A stretch of 63,054 nt of DNA from Pseudomonadota bacterium (GCA_023428245.1 JAEYYX010000114.1:1-63054); one strand, 5' to 3'; positions 41,624 to 50,790 are shown, counted from the first letter of the stretch. Notes: generated by a model from the letters alone, not told the origin. Made by a program: numbers and translations.

Positions 41624-42280
41624 CTAGCGCACCAAGATCGCGCAGCTGTCGCCGTCGATGCGGTGCATGGTTCCTTTGGACTCCGTGAAGAGCCAGAGCG
41701 GGCGCGACTCCTTCTTGGAGAAGGAATAGAGGACGGCGACCCGATAATCTTCTGCGAGCAAACGAGCCGGCAGGTTTCGGGCGGCGGTTTCGAGGGGACA
41801 GTTGGGAGTTGAGACGGACGAGCCAGCCCCCCTTGCGAGCTCGCGTCGCTGCTCGGCGCGACCCTTCGTATAGCGAACGGCGAGACGCTCGCTTTTCAGA
41901 GGGGAGCCAGGGAGGCGACCTGCCCTCGGGACGGCAAATTGGATCTCGATGGGTTCGAGGGGCCCTTCAGGACCGATGACAGTCGTGATGGACGCGAGGA
42001 CCGAGTCGGGGTTCCAAAGATAGGAGCGACTCTCCGCGTCCAAGAGCAGCGGCGCGATGTTCAAGGGCTCGACAGGGACTGACTTCTGCTCGTTCACTTC
42101 GGGTGGAGGCGGGAGCAAAGGGAGGGCCGGACTCTCTGGCACGAGAGCCCGCGGCTCGGGCGGAGGAGTCGCGTAAACCCAGCCGGCTGCCGCCAACACG
42201 GCTCCAGAGACACCAAGGAGGATCCAAGTCACCAGCGGAACCCTGTCCGCGTCGATGTTGTTGATTTGCTGACTTCCCAC
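41624..42280 (-). CDS. Membrane-anchored periplasmic protein, unknown function
   Basis: 218 residues from GTG 42280, picked because it leads directly into a membrane segment (PLVTWILLGVSGAVLAAAGW). Upstream in-frame sequence looks non-coding and would overlap the gene at 42363. A Pro/Glu linker (PPPEPRALVPESPALPLLPP) leads to a periplasmic domain with LNIAPLLLDAESRSYLWNPD, SERLAVRYTKGRAEQRRELA and a final KGTMHRIDGDSCAILVR. Two Cys (TPNCPLE and GDSCAIL) could form a disulfide. It is on the same strand and 82 bases downstream of the amidotransferase-like gene. I do not recognise it. Confidence 0.6.
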   Translation of the reverse strand: MGSQQINNIDADRVPLVTWILLGVSGAVLAAAGWVYATPPPEPRALVPESPALPLLPPPPEVNEQKSVPVEPLNIAPLLLDAESRSYLWNPDSVLASITTVIGPEGPLEPIEIQFAVPRAGRLPGSPLKSERLAVRYTKGRAEQRRELARGAGSSVSTPNCPLETAARNLPARLLAEDYRVAVLYSFSKKESRPLWLFTESKGTMHRIDGDSCAILVR

Positions 42281-42362
42281 GCCCGCCGGATGCAGGGTGC
42301 ACCGTGAATGGTCAAGACGCAAGAGCGGAGCGCTACGGGGCAGTTGACTTCGGATGCTCGCG

Positions 42363-43211
42363 CTACGCGAGCGCTTCGACTTCGGGAGCCGCTGAGCGGG
42401 TGAGCGTGAGCATTGTCTGGTCGGGTAGCCGCTCCCAGCCTTCCCCAGTAGGGATTTGGCCACCGACGACCCCGAACGACTGCGTCAGGTCAGATCCCGG
42501 CGTGGTGCTGCTCGGCGGGACCTCGCCCAGGTTCATGAGCTCCCGGCGGCTGCGAAAAACGCGCAGGTAGAGCGGTCCCGAGCGATGTCCGATGACGAGT
42601 TCTTCCCCGGAACAGATCCAAATGTCTCCGACGAAGGGGCTGACTTTCGCCTCATTGGTCATCCGAGTGAGCTCGGCGAGAGCGGCGCGAATACCGTTCC
42701 GGATCTGGGCTGCGCCGAGGGTTCCTCGCGCAGCGCTCACGTCTCGGCTCCGCTCCAAGTGAGGCTGAGGGATTTTTCCGAGGAAAAGGCCGAGAACTAG
42801 CTCTGGGAAGGTCCCTTGGCCGAGGAGGGGGTGCAAAAACGCTGGCAGACTAGCCTGCACCAGCGGGCGGAGGGCGACCGCGTCTGGGAATTCCCCATCG
42901 CAGGCGAAGAGCAGGTGTCCGAAGCGGAGCGGCGGGGTGCTCTCGGTCGTGAGTTCTCCGTGATGGACACCGCGCAGCTGCGAAAGGAGCGAGTGGGCTC
43001 GGATATCGCCGAGTTCAGCGCTGAGATCGACCGACGCGCGCGGATCCGCGGGCCGCCTGCGTAAGAGCACTTCGTCCGCCTGAAAGAACCCGATTCCGAA
43101 GGCCACGGCTCCGCCAGGTTCGGCGCTCAGACTCAGGCTCTCCTTTTGGCTCTTGGCGATCCAATGTCCGACGTCGGGTCGATTGCCGATGAATCCAAAG
43201 GTAAGGGTCAT
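42363..43211 (-). CDS. Class II glutamine amidotransferase-fold protein lacking Cys2
   Basis: 282 residues from ATG 43211 (a TTG at 43274 is the only earlier start and fits the family less well). The layout follows YafJ/EgtC-type class II amidotransferases, which start MCRLFG, have GWGIGW, and later HxR, FAHNG and a GDIW/G region. Here the start is MTLTFGFIGNRPDVGHW, then AVAFGIGFFQADEVLLRR, HSLLSQLRGVHHGELT, FGHLLFACDGEF and LVIGHRSGPLYLRVFRSR. The catalytic Cys2 is Thr and the oxyanion-hole Asn is Asp, so ordinary glutamine hydrolysis is unlikely. Thr is a valid nucleophile in other Ntn hydrolases. Confidence 0.65.
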   Translation of the reverse strand: MTLTFGFIGNRPDVGHWIAKSQKESLSLSAEPGGAVAFGIGFFQADEVLLRRRPADPRASVDLSAELGDIRAHSLLSQLRGVHHGELTTESTPPLRFGHLLFACDGEFPDAVALRPLVQASLPAFLHPLLGQGTFPELVLGLFLGKIPQPHLERSRDVSAARGTLGAAQIRNGIRAALAELTRMTNEAKVSPFVGDIWICSGEELVIGHRSGPLYLRVFRSRRELMNLGEVPPSSTTPGSDLTQSFGVVGGQIPTGEGWERLPDQTMLTLTRSAAPEVEALA

Positions 43212-43381
43212 GCCTTCATGGAAAAGGGTACCACGTTTCTTGGAGGTCGGGGCCCCGTGCTCGAGATTTTCCAAACTCGCCCGCGCCCGTCAGAAGGGCG
43301 CCACGGGGTTGTTGCGAAGTGTCGTCGCAATTATACGCTTGATTTGGTCCTCGCGAGTCCGTCCCGAGGGCCCCATGTGTC

Positions 43382-44188
43382 ATGTCTCGTATGGCCTCGA
43401 AGTTTCTGACTTTCGCCGTTGCCCTCATGTGCGCGACGTGTGGGGCTGTGTTCCCCGAGATGAAGACACCCGTTCGGACGCCGCAGCCCGGCGCAGCTGT
43501 GCAGCCGCCGCCGAGCGACGATCTATTCTTGATCTACTTCGAACGCGCCAGCGTGCCGAGCCGAACGCGCGACGGGAGACCGTGGGATCCGAGCCCTTTC
43601 GCGCGGCTCGTGGTGCAAGGGGAAACGATCCTGAAGACTGCCGTCGCGAAATCGAACCGAAGGCCTTCTTGGCCGGACCAACCACTCTTCAACTATCGAA
43701 TCCGACCTGACGATGAGGTGTGGGTCGAACTCTGGGACGACGCAACACTCGGCAAGATGCCAATCTGCCGAAAGCGCATCTGGAACGTTGCTGAGCTCAT
43801 CGAAGAGCGCAATCGCGAGATTGAATGTGATGGCGGCGCGCGCATCTGGCTCCGCGTGGCTCCAGCGCGTCCCCTTCTGGGCCTTGGCTTTTCCTATGAG
43901 CTGCGAGGTTCCGACGGCGTGCGCGTGACTGAGGTTCTCTCACATTCACCGGCGTCTCGCGCTGGATTGACCGAGGGAGATAGGATCCTTTCGATTCAGG
44001 GCCAGCCGACGATGGGCATGGATGCGCTCGGCATCAAGAGCAAGATCAACACCTACTCTCGAACGGGTCTCGAGCTTGATGTTTGGTTTGTGAGCGGGGA
44101 GCGGGGCAAGCTCGTCGTCAAAGAAGAAGCGATGTACCCATTGCGGGGGAGCGAGCTTTCGATTCCCCAGGAGAGACTTCCCGAGTGA
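43382..44188 (+). CDS. PDZ-domain lipoprotein
   Basis: 268 residues. The signal SKFLTFAVALMCATC suggests lipid attachment at Cys20, though the lipobox is loose. Residues 45-165 are a beta-rich, perhaps C2-like domain (FLIYFERASVPSRTRDGRPW, EVWVELWDDATLGKMPICRK). A PDZ domain follows (about 165-255): LGLGFSYELRGSDGVRVTEV, LSHSPASRAGLTEGDRILSI and INTYSRTGLELDVWFVSGER. No protease domain is present, so it would bind peptides or tether partners. It opens a six-gene operon; its stop overlaps the next start (GTGA). Confidence 0.8.
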   Translation: MSRMASKFLTFAVALMCATCGAVFPEMKTPVRTPQPGAAVQPPPSDDLFLIYFERASVPSRTRDGRPWDPSPFARLVVQGETILKTAVAKSNRRPSWPDQPLFNYRIRPDDEVWVELWDDATLGKMPICRKRIWNVAELIEERNREIECDGGARIWLRVAPARPLLGLGFSYELRGSDGVRVTEVLSHSPASRAGLTEGDRILSIQGQPTMGMDALGIKSKINTYSRTGLELDVWFVSGERGKLVVKEEAMYPLRGSELSIPQERLPE

Positions 44189-45057
44189 CCTTTTTGATTC
44201 AACCCTTGGCTCTCTCGAGCCTGCTCGTGATGGGCGAGGACAGGAACAGTTGGCTCGACAGCCTGCTCACCGCGGAGGTCAAAGACCTTCCGAGCGGTCG
44301 CGCCACCCCGGCGCTATTTTTGACCAAACAAGGCAAGATCCAAGCGGAGGTCTTGGTCTTCTCATCGCCCCGTGGAACAGAGGTAGCGCACACCGGTGAC
44401 GAAGGGCTCCTCGGCGAGCTCGATCGCTACTTGATCATGGAGGACGCGGAGCTCGCGCCGGGCGGCGCGCGCTTCTTTGCACTCTTTGGCTCGGTGCCGG
44501 ACGCGCTCGCGGCGGAAGTCTCAGGTCTAAGCGTCGAATATGCGCCCTTCGGTCCCGAAGGACGTCTGCTTTGGACCCTCGCGGACGAGGCTCGGGTCCT
44601 CGAGGTTTCAGCGGCGCTCGGTGGAAAGAAGGACGACCCCGCGTTCGAAAGAGCGCGGGTAGCGGTCGGATGGGCGCGAGCGGGAGTGGATTTTGGTCCT
44701 GAGGACAACCCGCAAGAGGCGGGGCTCGAGGGATCCCACGTCAGCTTCAAGAAAGGCTGTTACCTCGGCCAGGAGGTCGTCTGCATGCAGGAGATGCGGG
44801 GCAAGGTGAAGCGGCGCGTGGCGCGCATCGAGGCGAGCGGACCGCTCGCCGTGGGCCAGGTTATTTCGAACACCGAGGGCCAGGAAGTCGGGAAGGTGAC
44901 CTCAGCCTCCGGCTCCCGTGGGCTGGCTCGGATCAAGGCTCCGGCCTACGCGGCGGGCACTGAGGTGCGCAGCGGCGAAACTTCCGCTCGAGTTTCCCCG
45001 CTTCAGCCAGGCGTCCCGTGGGACAAGGCTACTTCCCCTGGTATCCTGAACGCGTGA
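44185..45057 (+). CDS. YgfZ/GcvT-like folate-binding protein
   Basis: 290 residues from GTG 44185, which has aggagag about ten bases upstream and overlaps the preceding stop. N-terminal part: LALSSLLVMGEDRNSWLDSL and ALFLTKQGKIQAEVLVFSS. The YgfZ/CAF17 signature KGCYLGQEVVCM is intact around residue 192, followed by GKVKRRVARIEA and VGKVTSASGSRGLARIK. YgfZ uses folate and helps repair or mature certain iron-sulfur enzymes. Radical-SAM rlmN lies further down this operon, and MiaB-type radical-SAM enzymes are known YgfZ clients, so the link is sensible. Confidence 0.9.
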   Translation: MTFLIQPLALSSLLVMGEDRNSWLDSLLTAEVKDLPSGRATPALFLTKQGKIQAEVLVFSSPRGTEVAHTGDEGLLGELDRYLIMEDAELAPGGARFFALFGSVPDALAAEVSGLSVEYAPFGPEGRLLWTLADEARVLEVSAALGGKKDDPAFERARVAVGWARAGVDFGPEDNPQEAGLEGSHVSFKKGCYLGQEVVCMQEMRGKVKRRVARIEASGPLAVGQVISNTEGQEVGKVTSASGSRGLARIKAPAYAAGTEVRSGETSARVSPLQPGVPWDKATSPGILNA

Positions 45058-46013
45058 CCACCGCCCCTTCTCCCGCTCTCTCCGGGCGCCGCCTGACCCC
45101 GAGTGGTTTGGTCGTCGCTGACGATGCCCTCGGGCTCATCGCCGGGACACCCCTCGTTCGCCTTTCTCGCCTGAGCCCGCAAGGGGGTGCCACAGTGTGG
45201 GCCAAATGTGAGTTCATGAACCCGGGTGGTAGCGTGAAAGACCGCCCCGCTCTCTTCATGGTCTTAGAAGGCGAGCGTACAGGACTCCTCGCTGAAGGCC
45301 GCACCATTGTTGAAGCGACGAGCGGCAACACCGGCATTTCCTTGGCCATGATTGCGGCCGCGCGCGGGCACCGCTGTATCGTCGTGATGCCCGAGGATAT
45401 GAGCCTGGAGCGTCGCTACATCCTGCGAGCCTACGGCGCTGAGGTGGAGCTCACGCCCGCTGACCGTGGCATGGCGGGTGCGGTCGAGCGCGCCCGGCGC
45501 ATCGTCCAGGATATCCCGGGCGCATTCCTCGCGAGTCAGTTTGAAAACCTTCAAAATGCCGAGGCCCACGCGCAGACGACTGCCCGTGAGATTTTTGAGC
45601 AGCTGGAGGGCAACCTCACGGCCTTCGTCGCTGGCGTCGGAACCGGCGGGACCTTGACCGGCGTTGTTCGCACGCTGAAGAGCGAACTTGCTCTCCAAGA
45701 CCTGCATGCTGTCGCCGTCGAACCTGCAGCGAGCGCAGTCTTGAGCGGAGGGCGACCGGGACTTCACGGGATCCAAGGCCTGGGGGCGGGTTTTGTCCCT
45801 GCGATCCTCGACCGCTCGACGATCGACGAGGTGATCACCGTTACCGATATCGCTGCCGAACGTATGGCGGGGCAGCTCGCGAGGCGGAGTGGCCTGATGG
45901 TGGGGCCGTCAGCGGGTGCGAATGTTCACGCTGCGATCGAGGTAGCTCGACGTTACACCTCGGGGAATGTTGTGACCATTTTGTGCGATTCCGGCGAACG
46001 GTACCTCTACTGA
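45054..46013 (+). CDS. PLP-dependent cysteine synthase
   Basis: 319 residues from GTG 45054, overlapping the YgfZ-like stop. Family motifs: LIAGTPLVRLSRLSPQGG, the PLP lysine in NPGGSVKDRPALFMVLE, the substrate loop VEATSGNTGISLAMIAAARG, the phosphate loop GVGTGGTLTGVVRTLKSE, and the Ser near LMVGPSAGAN. It makes cysteine from O-acetylserine (or O-phosphoserine or thiosulfate, as in CysM) and sulfide. CysK and CysM cannot be separated confidently here. Its sulfur role agrees with the iron-sulfur theme of the neighbouring genes. Confidence 0.92.
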   Translation: MTTAPSPALSGRRLTPSGLVVADDALGLIAGTPLVRLSRLSPQGGATVWAKCEFMNPGGSVKDRPALFMVLEGERTGLLAEGRTIVEATSGNTGISLAMIAAARGHRCIVVMPEDMSLERRYILRAYGAEVELTPADRGMAGAVERARRIVQDIPGAFLASQFENLQNAEAHAQTTAREIFEQLEGNLTAFVAGVGTGGTLTGVVRTLKSELALQDLHAVAVEPAASAVLSGGRPGLHGIQGLGAGFVPAILDRSTIDEVITVTDIAAERMAGQLARRSGLMVGPSAGANVHAAIEVARRYTSGNVVTILCDSGERYLY

Positions 46014-46015
46014 AC

Positions 46016-46864
46016 ATGGCTGGTCGAGAGTTTCCTATTTCCCCGGCGCCCAGCCTAACTGAACAGAGGGGGCAAACGCTGCCGGAGCTCGTGCGGCTCA
46101 TGCAGCGACTGCTCGCCGAAGACGGTTGTCCTTGGGATCGGGAGCAGACCATGGAGTCTCTTGCCCAGTACGTGCTCGAGGAGGCCTGTGAGGTCATCGA
46201 CGCGATCGAGACGGGCGACCGGACTCATCTGCGAGAGGAGCTCGGAGACCTCCTTCTGCAGGTCGTGTTTCTCTCGGAGCTCGGGCGGAAAGAGGGGTCC
46301 TTTGGTCCCGATGATGTCACGATGGGCATCGTCGAAAAGCTCATCCGGAGACATCCTCACGTGTTCGGCGACCTCGGTGAGCAGACGAAAGAAGAGGTTG
46401 AGTCGAACTGGGAGAAACTGAAGGCGAAGGAGAAGGAGAAGCGCCCCCTGCTCGACAACATCCCGCGCTCGCTCCCGGCCCTTGAGGGCGCTCGGCGCAT
46501 CAGCGAGCGCGCGGCGAGCGTGGGATTTGACTGGCCTGACCGGACGGGGTCTCGGGAGAAGGTGGCCGAAGAGCTCGGGGAGCTCGATGAAGCGGTAGCC
46601 GTTGGGAACCAGGAGGCCATCGAGCACGAGCTGGGTGACGTTTTGTTCGCTCTCTGCAACTACGCGCGACACCTCGGGATTCGCCCGGAGAAGGCTCTCC
46701 AGAAGACCTCTCTCCGGTTCCGGCGGCGTTTCGAATATGTCGAGGCTGAAGTTCGCCAAAAGCATCGGGATTGGCCCCGAAACGACGGCAAGGCTACCGT
46801 GGGGATCCCGCTCGAAGAGCTCGACGGCTACTGGAATGAAGCTAAGAAGCGCGAAGTCCCATGA
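46016..46864 (+). CDS. mazG: Nucleoside triphosphate pyrophosphohydrolase MazG
   Basis: 282 residues from ATG 46016, two bases after the cysteine synthase stop. It has both MazG repeats. The first: LPELVRLMQRLLAEDGCPWD, EQTMESLAQYVLEEACEVID and LREELGDLLLQVVFLSELG with the EExxE metal ligands. The second: VAEELGELDEAVAVGNQEA and EHELGDVLFALCNYARHLG. MazG hydrolyses non-canonical NTPs and lowers ppGpp-related stress. The end overlaps rlmN by ATGA. Confidence 0.94.
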   Translation: MAGREFPISPAPSLTEQRGQTLPELVRLMQRLLAEDGCPWDREQTMESLAQYVLEEACEVIDAIETGDRTHLREELGDLLLQVVFLSELGRKEGSFGPDDVTMGIVEKLIRRHPHVFGDLGEQTKEEVESNWEKLKAKEKEKRPLLDNIPRSLPALEGARRISERAASVGFDWPDRTGSREKVAEELGELDEAVAVGNQEAIEHELGDVLFALCNYARHLGIRPEKALQKTSLRFRRRFEYVEAEVRQKHRDWPRNDGKATVGIPLEELDGYWNEAKKREVP

Positions 46865-47979
46865 AGATTCCGGCCGCGGACCCCGCTACTTTTGCCCTCT
46901 CGGACTGGCAGAGCTTCGTCTCTGAGCAGGGGCACAAACCGTTCCGTGCGCGCCAGATCTATCGTTGGATCCATCATCGAGGGCTCTTCGATCCCGAGCA
47001 GATGACCGATCTGCCCCAAGACCTCCGCAAGGCGCTTGGTGAACTCGGTCTCTCGGAGCCCGGTGTGGTCTCTTTCGTCCACGAAGCGGTCGACGGAACG
47101 CGCAAGATCCTCTTGGACCTCAGCGACGAGACCCGCCTCGAGTGTGTCCTGATCCCGATGACGTCAGCCGGACCAGACGACGACGATGAAGGGGAGCCGT
47201 TTGGCGCGAGGGTTCGCGTTACGCTCTGCGTCTCGACACAGGTCGGCTGCGCCATGGGCTGTACCTTTTGCGCGAGCGGGCAAGCGGGCCTGGTGCGAGG
47301 GCTCCGCGCGGCAGAAATTTTGGCCCAGGTCTACGTCGCGCGTCGCTACCTCAAGGAAAACGAAGACCTTCGGAACCTTGTGTTCATGGGCATGGGCGAG
47401 CCGCTCCATCACTACGATGAAACGAAGCGCGCTCTCGACTTTCTGACGGATCCTGATGGTGCCGCCATCAGTCCGCGCCGCATCACAGTGTCGACCGTAG
47501 GACTCGTGCCCGGCATTCGTCGCCTCGGCGCTGACTATTCGGGGAAAATCGGGCTTGCCTTGTCGCTCCACGCCGCGGACGACGAGACGCGCTCTAGCAT
47601 CATGCCCATGAATCGGCGCTACCCGATCGCGGAGCTCATGCAAGCTCTCCGCGAATATCCACTCCCGCCGCGCCGGCGCATCACCATCGAATACACGCTG
47701 ATTCGCGACGTGAACGACAGCGAAGCGCACGCTGATCGACTTGCGTCCTTGCTGAGAGGTCTCCCGGTGAAGGTGAACTTGATCCCGATGAACTCGATCG
47801 AAGCGTCAGACTATCGGGGAGCGGACCAGGATCGAGTCTCGAACTTCCAGGGGCGCCTCACGGCTCGCGGGTACAGCTGTTTCGTGCGCACGCGTCGCGG
47901 AGATGAAGTATCGGCCGCTTGTGGACAGCTTGCCCTCAAGGGAATTGCGCCCGAGAGACTGGTTCGTAAACTGAGCTGA
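46861..47979 (+). CDS. rlmN: 23S rRNA A2503 / tRNA A37 C2-methyltransferase RlmN
   Basis: 372 residues. The radical SAM cluster motif CAMGCTFCASGQAGLVRGL (CxxxCxxC) is intact at about 130. Also seen: FRARQIYRWIHHRGLFDPEQ, FMGMGEPLHHYDETKRALDF, ISPRRITVSTVGLVPGIRRL, LALSLHAADDETRS and, near the end, RTRRGDEVSAACGQLAL with the catalytic Cys. A loop insertion rich in Asp/Glu (SAGPDDDDEGEPFGA) before the cluster is unusual. Stop overlaps the phosphohexomutase start as TGATG. Confidence 0.96.
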   Translation: MKIPAADPATFALSDWQSFVSEQGHKPFRARQIYRWIHHRGLFDPEQMTDLPQDLRKALGELGLSEPGVVSFVHEAVDGTRKILLDLSDETRLECVLIPMTSAGPDDDDEGEPFGARVRVTLCVSTQVGCAMGCTFCASGQAGLVRGLRAAEILAQVYVARRYLKENEDLRNLVFMGMGEPLHHYDETKRALDFLTDPDGAAISPRRITVSTVGLVPGIRRLGADYSGKIGLALSLHAADDETRSSIMPMNRRYPIAELMQALREYPLPPRRRITIEYTLIRDVNDSEAHADRLASLLRGLPVKVNLIPMNSIEASDYRGADQDRVSNFQGRLTARGYSCFVRTRRGDEVSAACGQLALKGIAPERLVRKLS

Positions 47980-49718
47980 TGACGAGCGATCTCGAGTGGA
48001 TGGTTCAGGCTTGGCTCGAGTTGGATCCGAACCCGGCCCACCAGGACCAGCTACGCGCGCTCGTCGAGCAAAGGGATACCCGCGAGCTCGAGCGGCTTTT
48101 TGATCAGCCTCTCAGCTTTGGTACCGCGGGGCTTCGAGGTGCCGTCGGGCCGGGAACGAACGCCATGAACCTGGTGATGGTGACGGCGTTCGCCCGGGCC
48201 CTCTCGGACTATCTTTCGACGCGGGCGCAGGTAGCTCGGGTTGTGATCGGCTTTGACGCTCGGCCCGAGAGTGAGAGCTACGCGCGAGCGATCGCGGAGG
48301 AGCTTGCGAAGGTCGGTCACTATGTCTACCTGCTCGAGGAGGCCGCTCCGACGCCGCTTGTGGCCTTCTTGGCTCGGCTGAAAGGCACCGACGCGGCCGT
48401 TGTGGTGACTGCCAGCCACAATCCGCGGGGCGATGCCGGGATCAAGGTGTTCGACGAGCTCGGCATTCAGATCAAAGGTCCCTGGGATCGCGAGATCCAG
48501 ACGCGCATGGGCAGTACGAGCCGAGAGCTCGTCGAGCGCATTTCAGCGGCTCGACAGCGGGTGAATCAGGCAGGGCTCATCGAAGCCCCAGAGGAGCAAG
48601 ATGTCGCCGCATATTTCTCCTGGATCCGAGAGCTGGGACAGCGCGTCGATCCTGGTTCCGGCGCCCAGATTCGTGTCGCCTACAGCCCGCTTCACGGGGT
48701 GGGTCTTGGGTCTGTCGAACGGGTTGCTCGCGAACTTGGCTTCGAACTCGCCGTGGTGGAGGAGCAGGCGCGGCCCGATGGAACCTTCCCGACGCTCCCG
48801 CGGCCAAACCCCGAAGAGCCGGGCACGATGGACCTGCTTTCTTCTCTCGCGCGCAAGGAAGCCTTGAGCCTCGCGCTCGCGAACGACCCCGATGCCGATC
48901 GGCTCGCGGTCCTCGCTGAAGATGAGAGCGGGGAGCTTGTGCAGTGGAGCGGGGACGAGCTCGGTCTCCTGCTCGCTGATGCTTGGCTTGAGGCAGCGAA
49001 TGTTCCGGAGCCGCTCCTCGTGGCGAGTGTGGTGTCGTCGCCGGCGGTGGCTGTGCTTGCAGAGAAGCGTGGAGCCGCGCTTGCTCGTACGCTCACAGGT
49101 TTCAAATGGATCTGCCACCGTGCCGACACTGACTCCTTCGTCTTCGCTTACGAAGAAGCACTCGGCTATTGTTTTGGGCTGGGTCCGAGAAGGCCGGTCC
49201 TCGACAAGGATGGGATCGCAGCTCTTGCGATCGTGGTCTCGCTTGCTCGCCGCCTCGCCCAAGAGACGGCAATCTCCCCGGGTCAGGCTCTCACTCGGCG
49301 CCTCGCCGAGCTCTCGGTGGAGGTCGGGCTCTGGGTCAATCGACCTCACAACCTCCGCTTCGAGTCTGATGAAATCGCGGCCCAGGCGCGCGTCGGACAA
49401 CAGCTCTTGCGCTCTCCTTCGCTCAGCACAATTGCCGGCTTTCAGGTGGCACGACGCATCGACTATCGTGTCCCGTCTATCGCTGCAGAGCTCGACGTGC
49501 CCACAGACGACGTGCTCACACTCGAACTCCGCCGCTCGGACGCGCAAGCTGTGGTGCACGTGCGCCCGAGCGGCACAGAGCCGAAGCTGAAAATCTATTG
49601 CCACGTGGGGAGCGAACTCGCGCGGGTGGAGGACGCTCCTCTGGTGCGCGCGCGTCTGGAGCGGACAGGCTCCGAGATCACTGCCGCTCTCGAAGGCTTG
49701 CTCCTCTCCGCACCTTGA
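47979..49718 (+). CDS. Phosphoglucomutase/phosphomannomutase family (PGM2-type)
   Basis: 579 residues, the longer PGM2/PGCP type. Motifs: LSFGTAGLRGAVGPGTNAMN, the catalytic phosphoserine loop VVVTASHNPRGDAGIKVF, the Mg-binding loop ALANDPDADRLAVLAEDESG, the sugar-specificity loop FAYEEALGYCFG and the phosphate-binding end VHVRPSGTEPKLKIYCHV. It interconverts hexose or pentose 1- and 6(5)-phosphates; glucose 1-phosphate for polysaccharides is likely. Last gene of the six-gene operon. Confidence 0.92.
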   Translation: MTSDLEWMVQAWLELDPNPAHQDQLRALVEQRDTRELERLFDQPLSFGTAGLRGAVGPGTNAMNLVMVTAFARALSDYLSTRAQVARVVIGFDARPESESYARAIAEELAKVGHYVYLLEEAAPTPLVAFLARLKGTDAAVVVTASHNPRGDAGIKVFDELGIQIKGPWDREIQTRMGSTSRELVERISAARQRVNQAGLIEAPEEQDVAAYFSWIRELGQRVDPGSGAQIRVAYSPLHGVGLGSVERVARELGFELAVVEEQARPDGTFPTLPRPNPEEPGTMDLLSSLARKEALSLALANDPDADRLAVLAEDESGELVQWSGDELGLLLADAWLEAANVPEPLLVASVVSSPAVAVLAEKRGAALARTLTGFKWICHRADTDSFVFAYEEALGYCFGLGPRRPVLDKDGIAALAIVVSLARRLAQETAISPGQALTRRLAELSVEVGLWVNRPHNLRFESDEIAAQARVGQQLLRSPSLSTIAGFQVARRIDYRVPSIAAELDVPTDDVLTLELRRSDAQAVVHVRPSGTEPKLKIYCHVGSELARVEDAPLVRARLERTGSEITAALEGLLLSAP

Positions 49719-49721
49719 TGC

Positions 49722-49742
49722 GCTCAGCTCGGCGCGCTGAGC
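49722..49742 (+). repeat. Inverted repeat after the operon
   Basis: gctcag (49722-49727) pairs with ctgagc (49737-49742), loop of nine bases, four bases after the phosphohexomutase stop. No T-run follows. A possible weak terminator or 3' stabiliser. Confidence 0.4.
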
Positions 49743-49959
49743 GAGCCAAGGATCTTTGAGAGTTGCGTGAGGCGAGGGATGTTGTCGCTTGTTCGGGGGA
49801 ACGTTGCTGCGCACTTCCTGCGCGGCCGCTTGTTCGGCCGGCATTCCGAAAATCCTCATGATTGGTGGCAGACAGGCGCTGCTTTGGTTCCCATAGTTGC
49901 GCCGGTTCGCGGGATCCATTGAAGGAACGGGGCGAGCGGCCGTTTCTTTGCACACTGCC

Positions 49960-50790
49960 ATGAAACGATTCTTCGCTTTGCTGAGTTCCGTGTCTGCTCT
50001 CGCTGGCTGTTCCTCTCAGTCGGCCTCTCCTCCGGCTCGTGCCCCCGCGCCTGAACCTCAGGTGACGGCAGCAGTCCCTACACCCGAGCAGGAAGTCGCC
50101 GAGGCTCACGAGGAAGAGATGCAGGTAGCGAAGGAGCCCGAGCGACCCCTCGCGAAGGTCCTTCCGACGACCTGCGAACCCGGGCCCACATGTGTGCCTC
50201 CTGTCGCCTTCGCGAAAGCTGCCTGCAAGGGGCGGTACCCCGACATGGCGATCGCGATGTTTGAAAAGACGACACCCTGGCAGCGCCTTTATCTCAAGGC
50301 GGAGAGCGTCGAAGCGGTGAATGCTTACGGTTCGCGGGATACTCCCGAGCCGATCGTGTTTGGCGAGGAGGTCTTGGTTCTTCGGACAGCTCAGGGCTCG
50401 ATGACCAGCTCGGCGGACATCGATGTGCTCCGCTGGGACGGGAGCTGCGCCACGGTTTCACGCGATATGTTCGTCGAGCGCCAGATGCGTGAAGTGTACA
50501 ATGCTCCGATCGACTGGAAACAGCTCGACGGGTACATTCGCCAGGCGCTCCTGAAGAGCAAATACGTCAAGCTGACCTACGAAGCCCAAAAGGTCGCCTG
50601 CCAGGATTCTCGCTTTGGCCCGCCGAGTCCCGCCTGTGAAAAGGCGAACCGCCGCTTGAACGATGCGATCACGGTGGCTGTCAGGGGCGGAACGAAATTG
50701 CCGGTACCCGAGAAGCTGCCCGCCTGGGCGCCGATCGAGATGGCTCCTGAGGCTGTCGCTTCGAACTCGAATTCTCTCGCGCCGTTCTGA
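49960..50790 (+). CDS. Lipoprotein of unknown function
   Basis: 276 residues from ATG 49960, chosen because it starts a classic lipoprotein signal (MKRFFALLSSVSALAGC, lipobox LAGC). A Pro/Glu/Ala linker (about 22-65) leads to a folded part with paired Cys: TTCEPGPTCVPPVAFAKAAC and later VACQDSRFGPPSPACEKAN. Middle motifs include MAIAMFEKTTPWQRLYLKAE, EEVLVLRTAQGSMTSSADID and VLRWDGSCATVSRDMFV. No family recognised. It is flanked by a 241-base gap on the left and the convergent M16 gene on the right. Confidence 0.75.
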   Translation: MKRFFALLSSVSALAGCSSQSASPPARAPAPEPQVTAAVPTPEQEVAEAHEEEMQVAKEPERPLAKVLPTTCEPGPTCVPPVAFAKAACKGRYPDMAIAMFEKTTPWQRLYLKAESVEAVNAYGSRDTPEPIVFGEEVLVLRTAQGSMTSSADIDVLRWDGSCATVSRDMFVERQMREVYNAPIDWKQLDGYIRQALLKSKYVKLTYEAQKVACQDSRFGPPSPACEKANRRLNDAITVAVRGGTKLPVPEKLPAWAPIEMAPEAVASNSNSLAPF

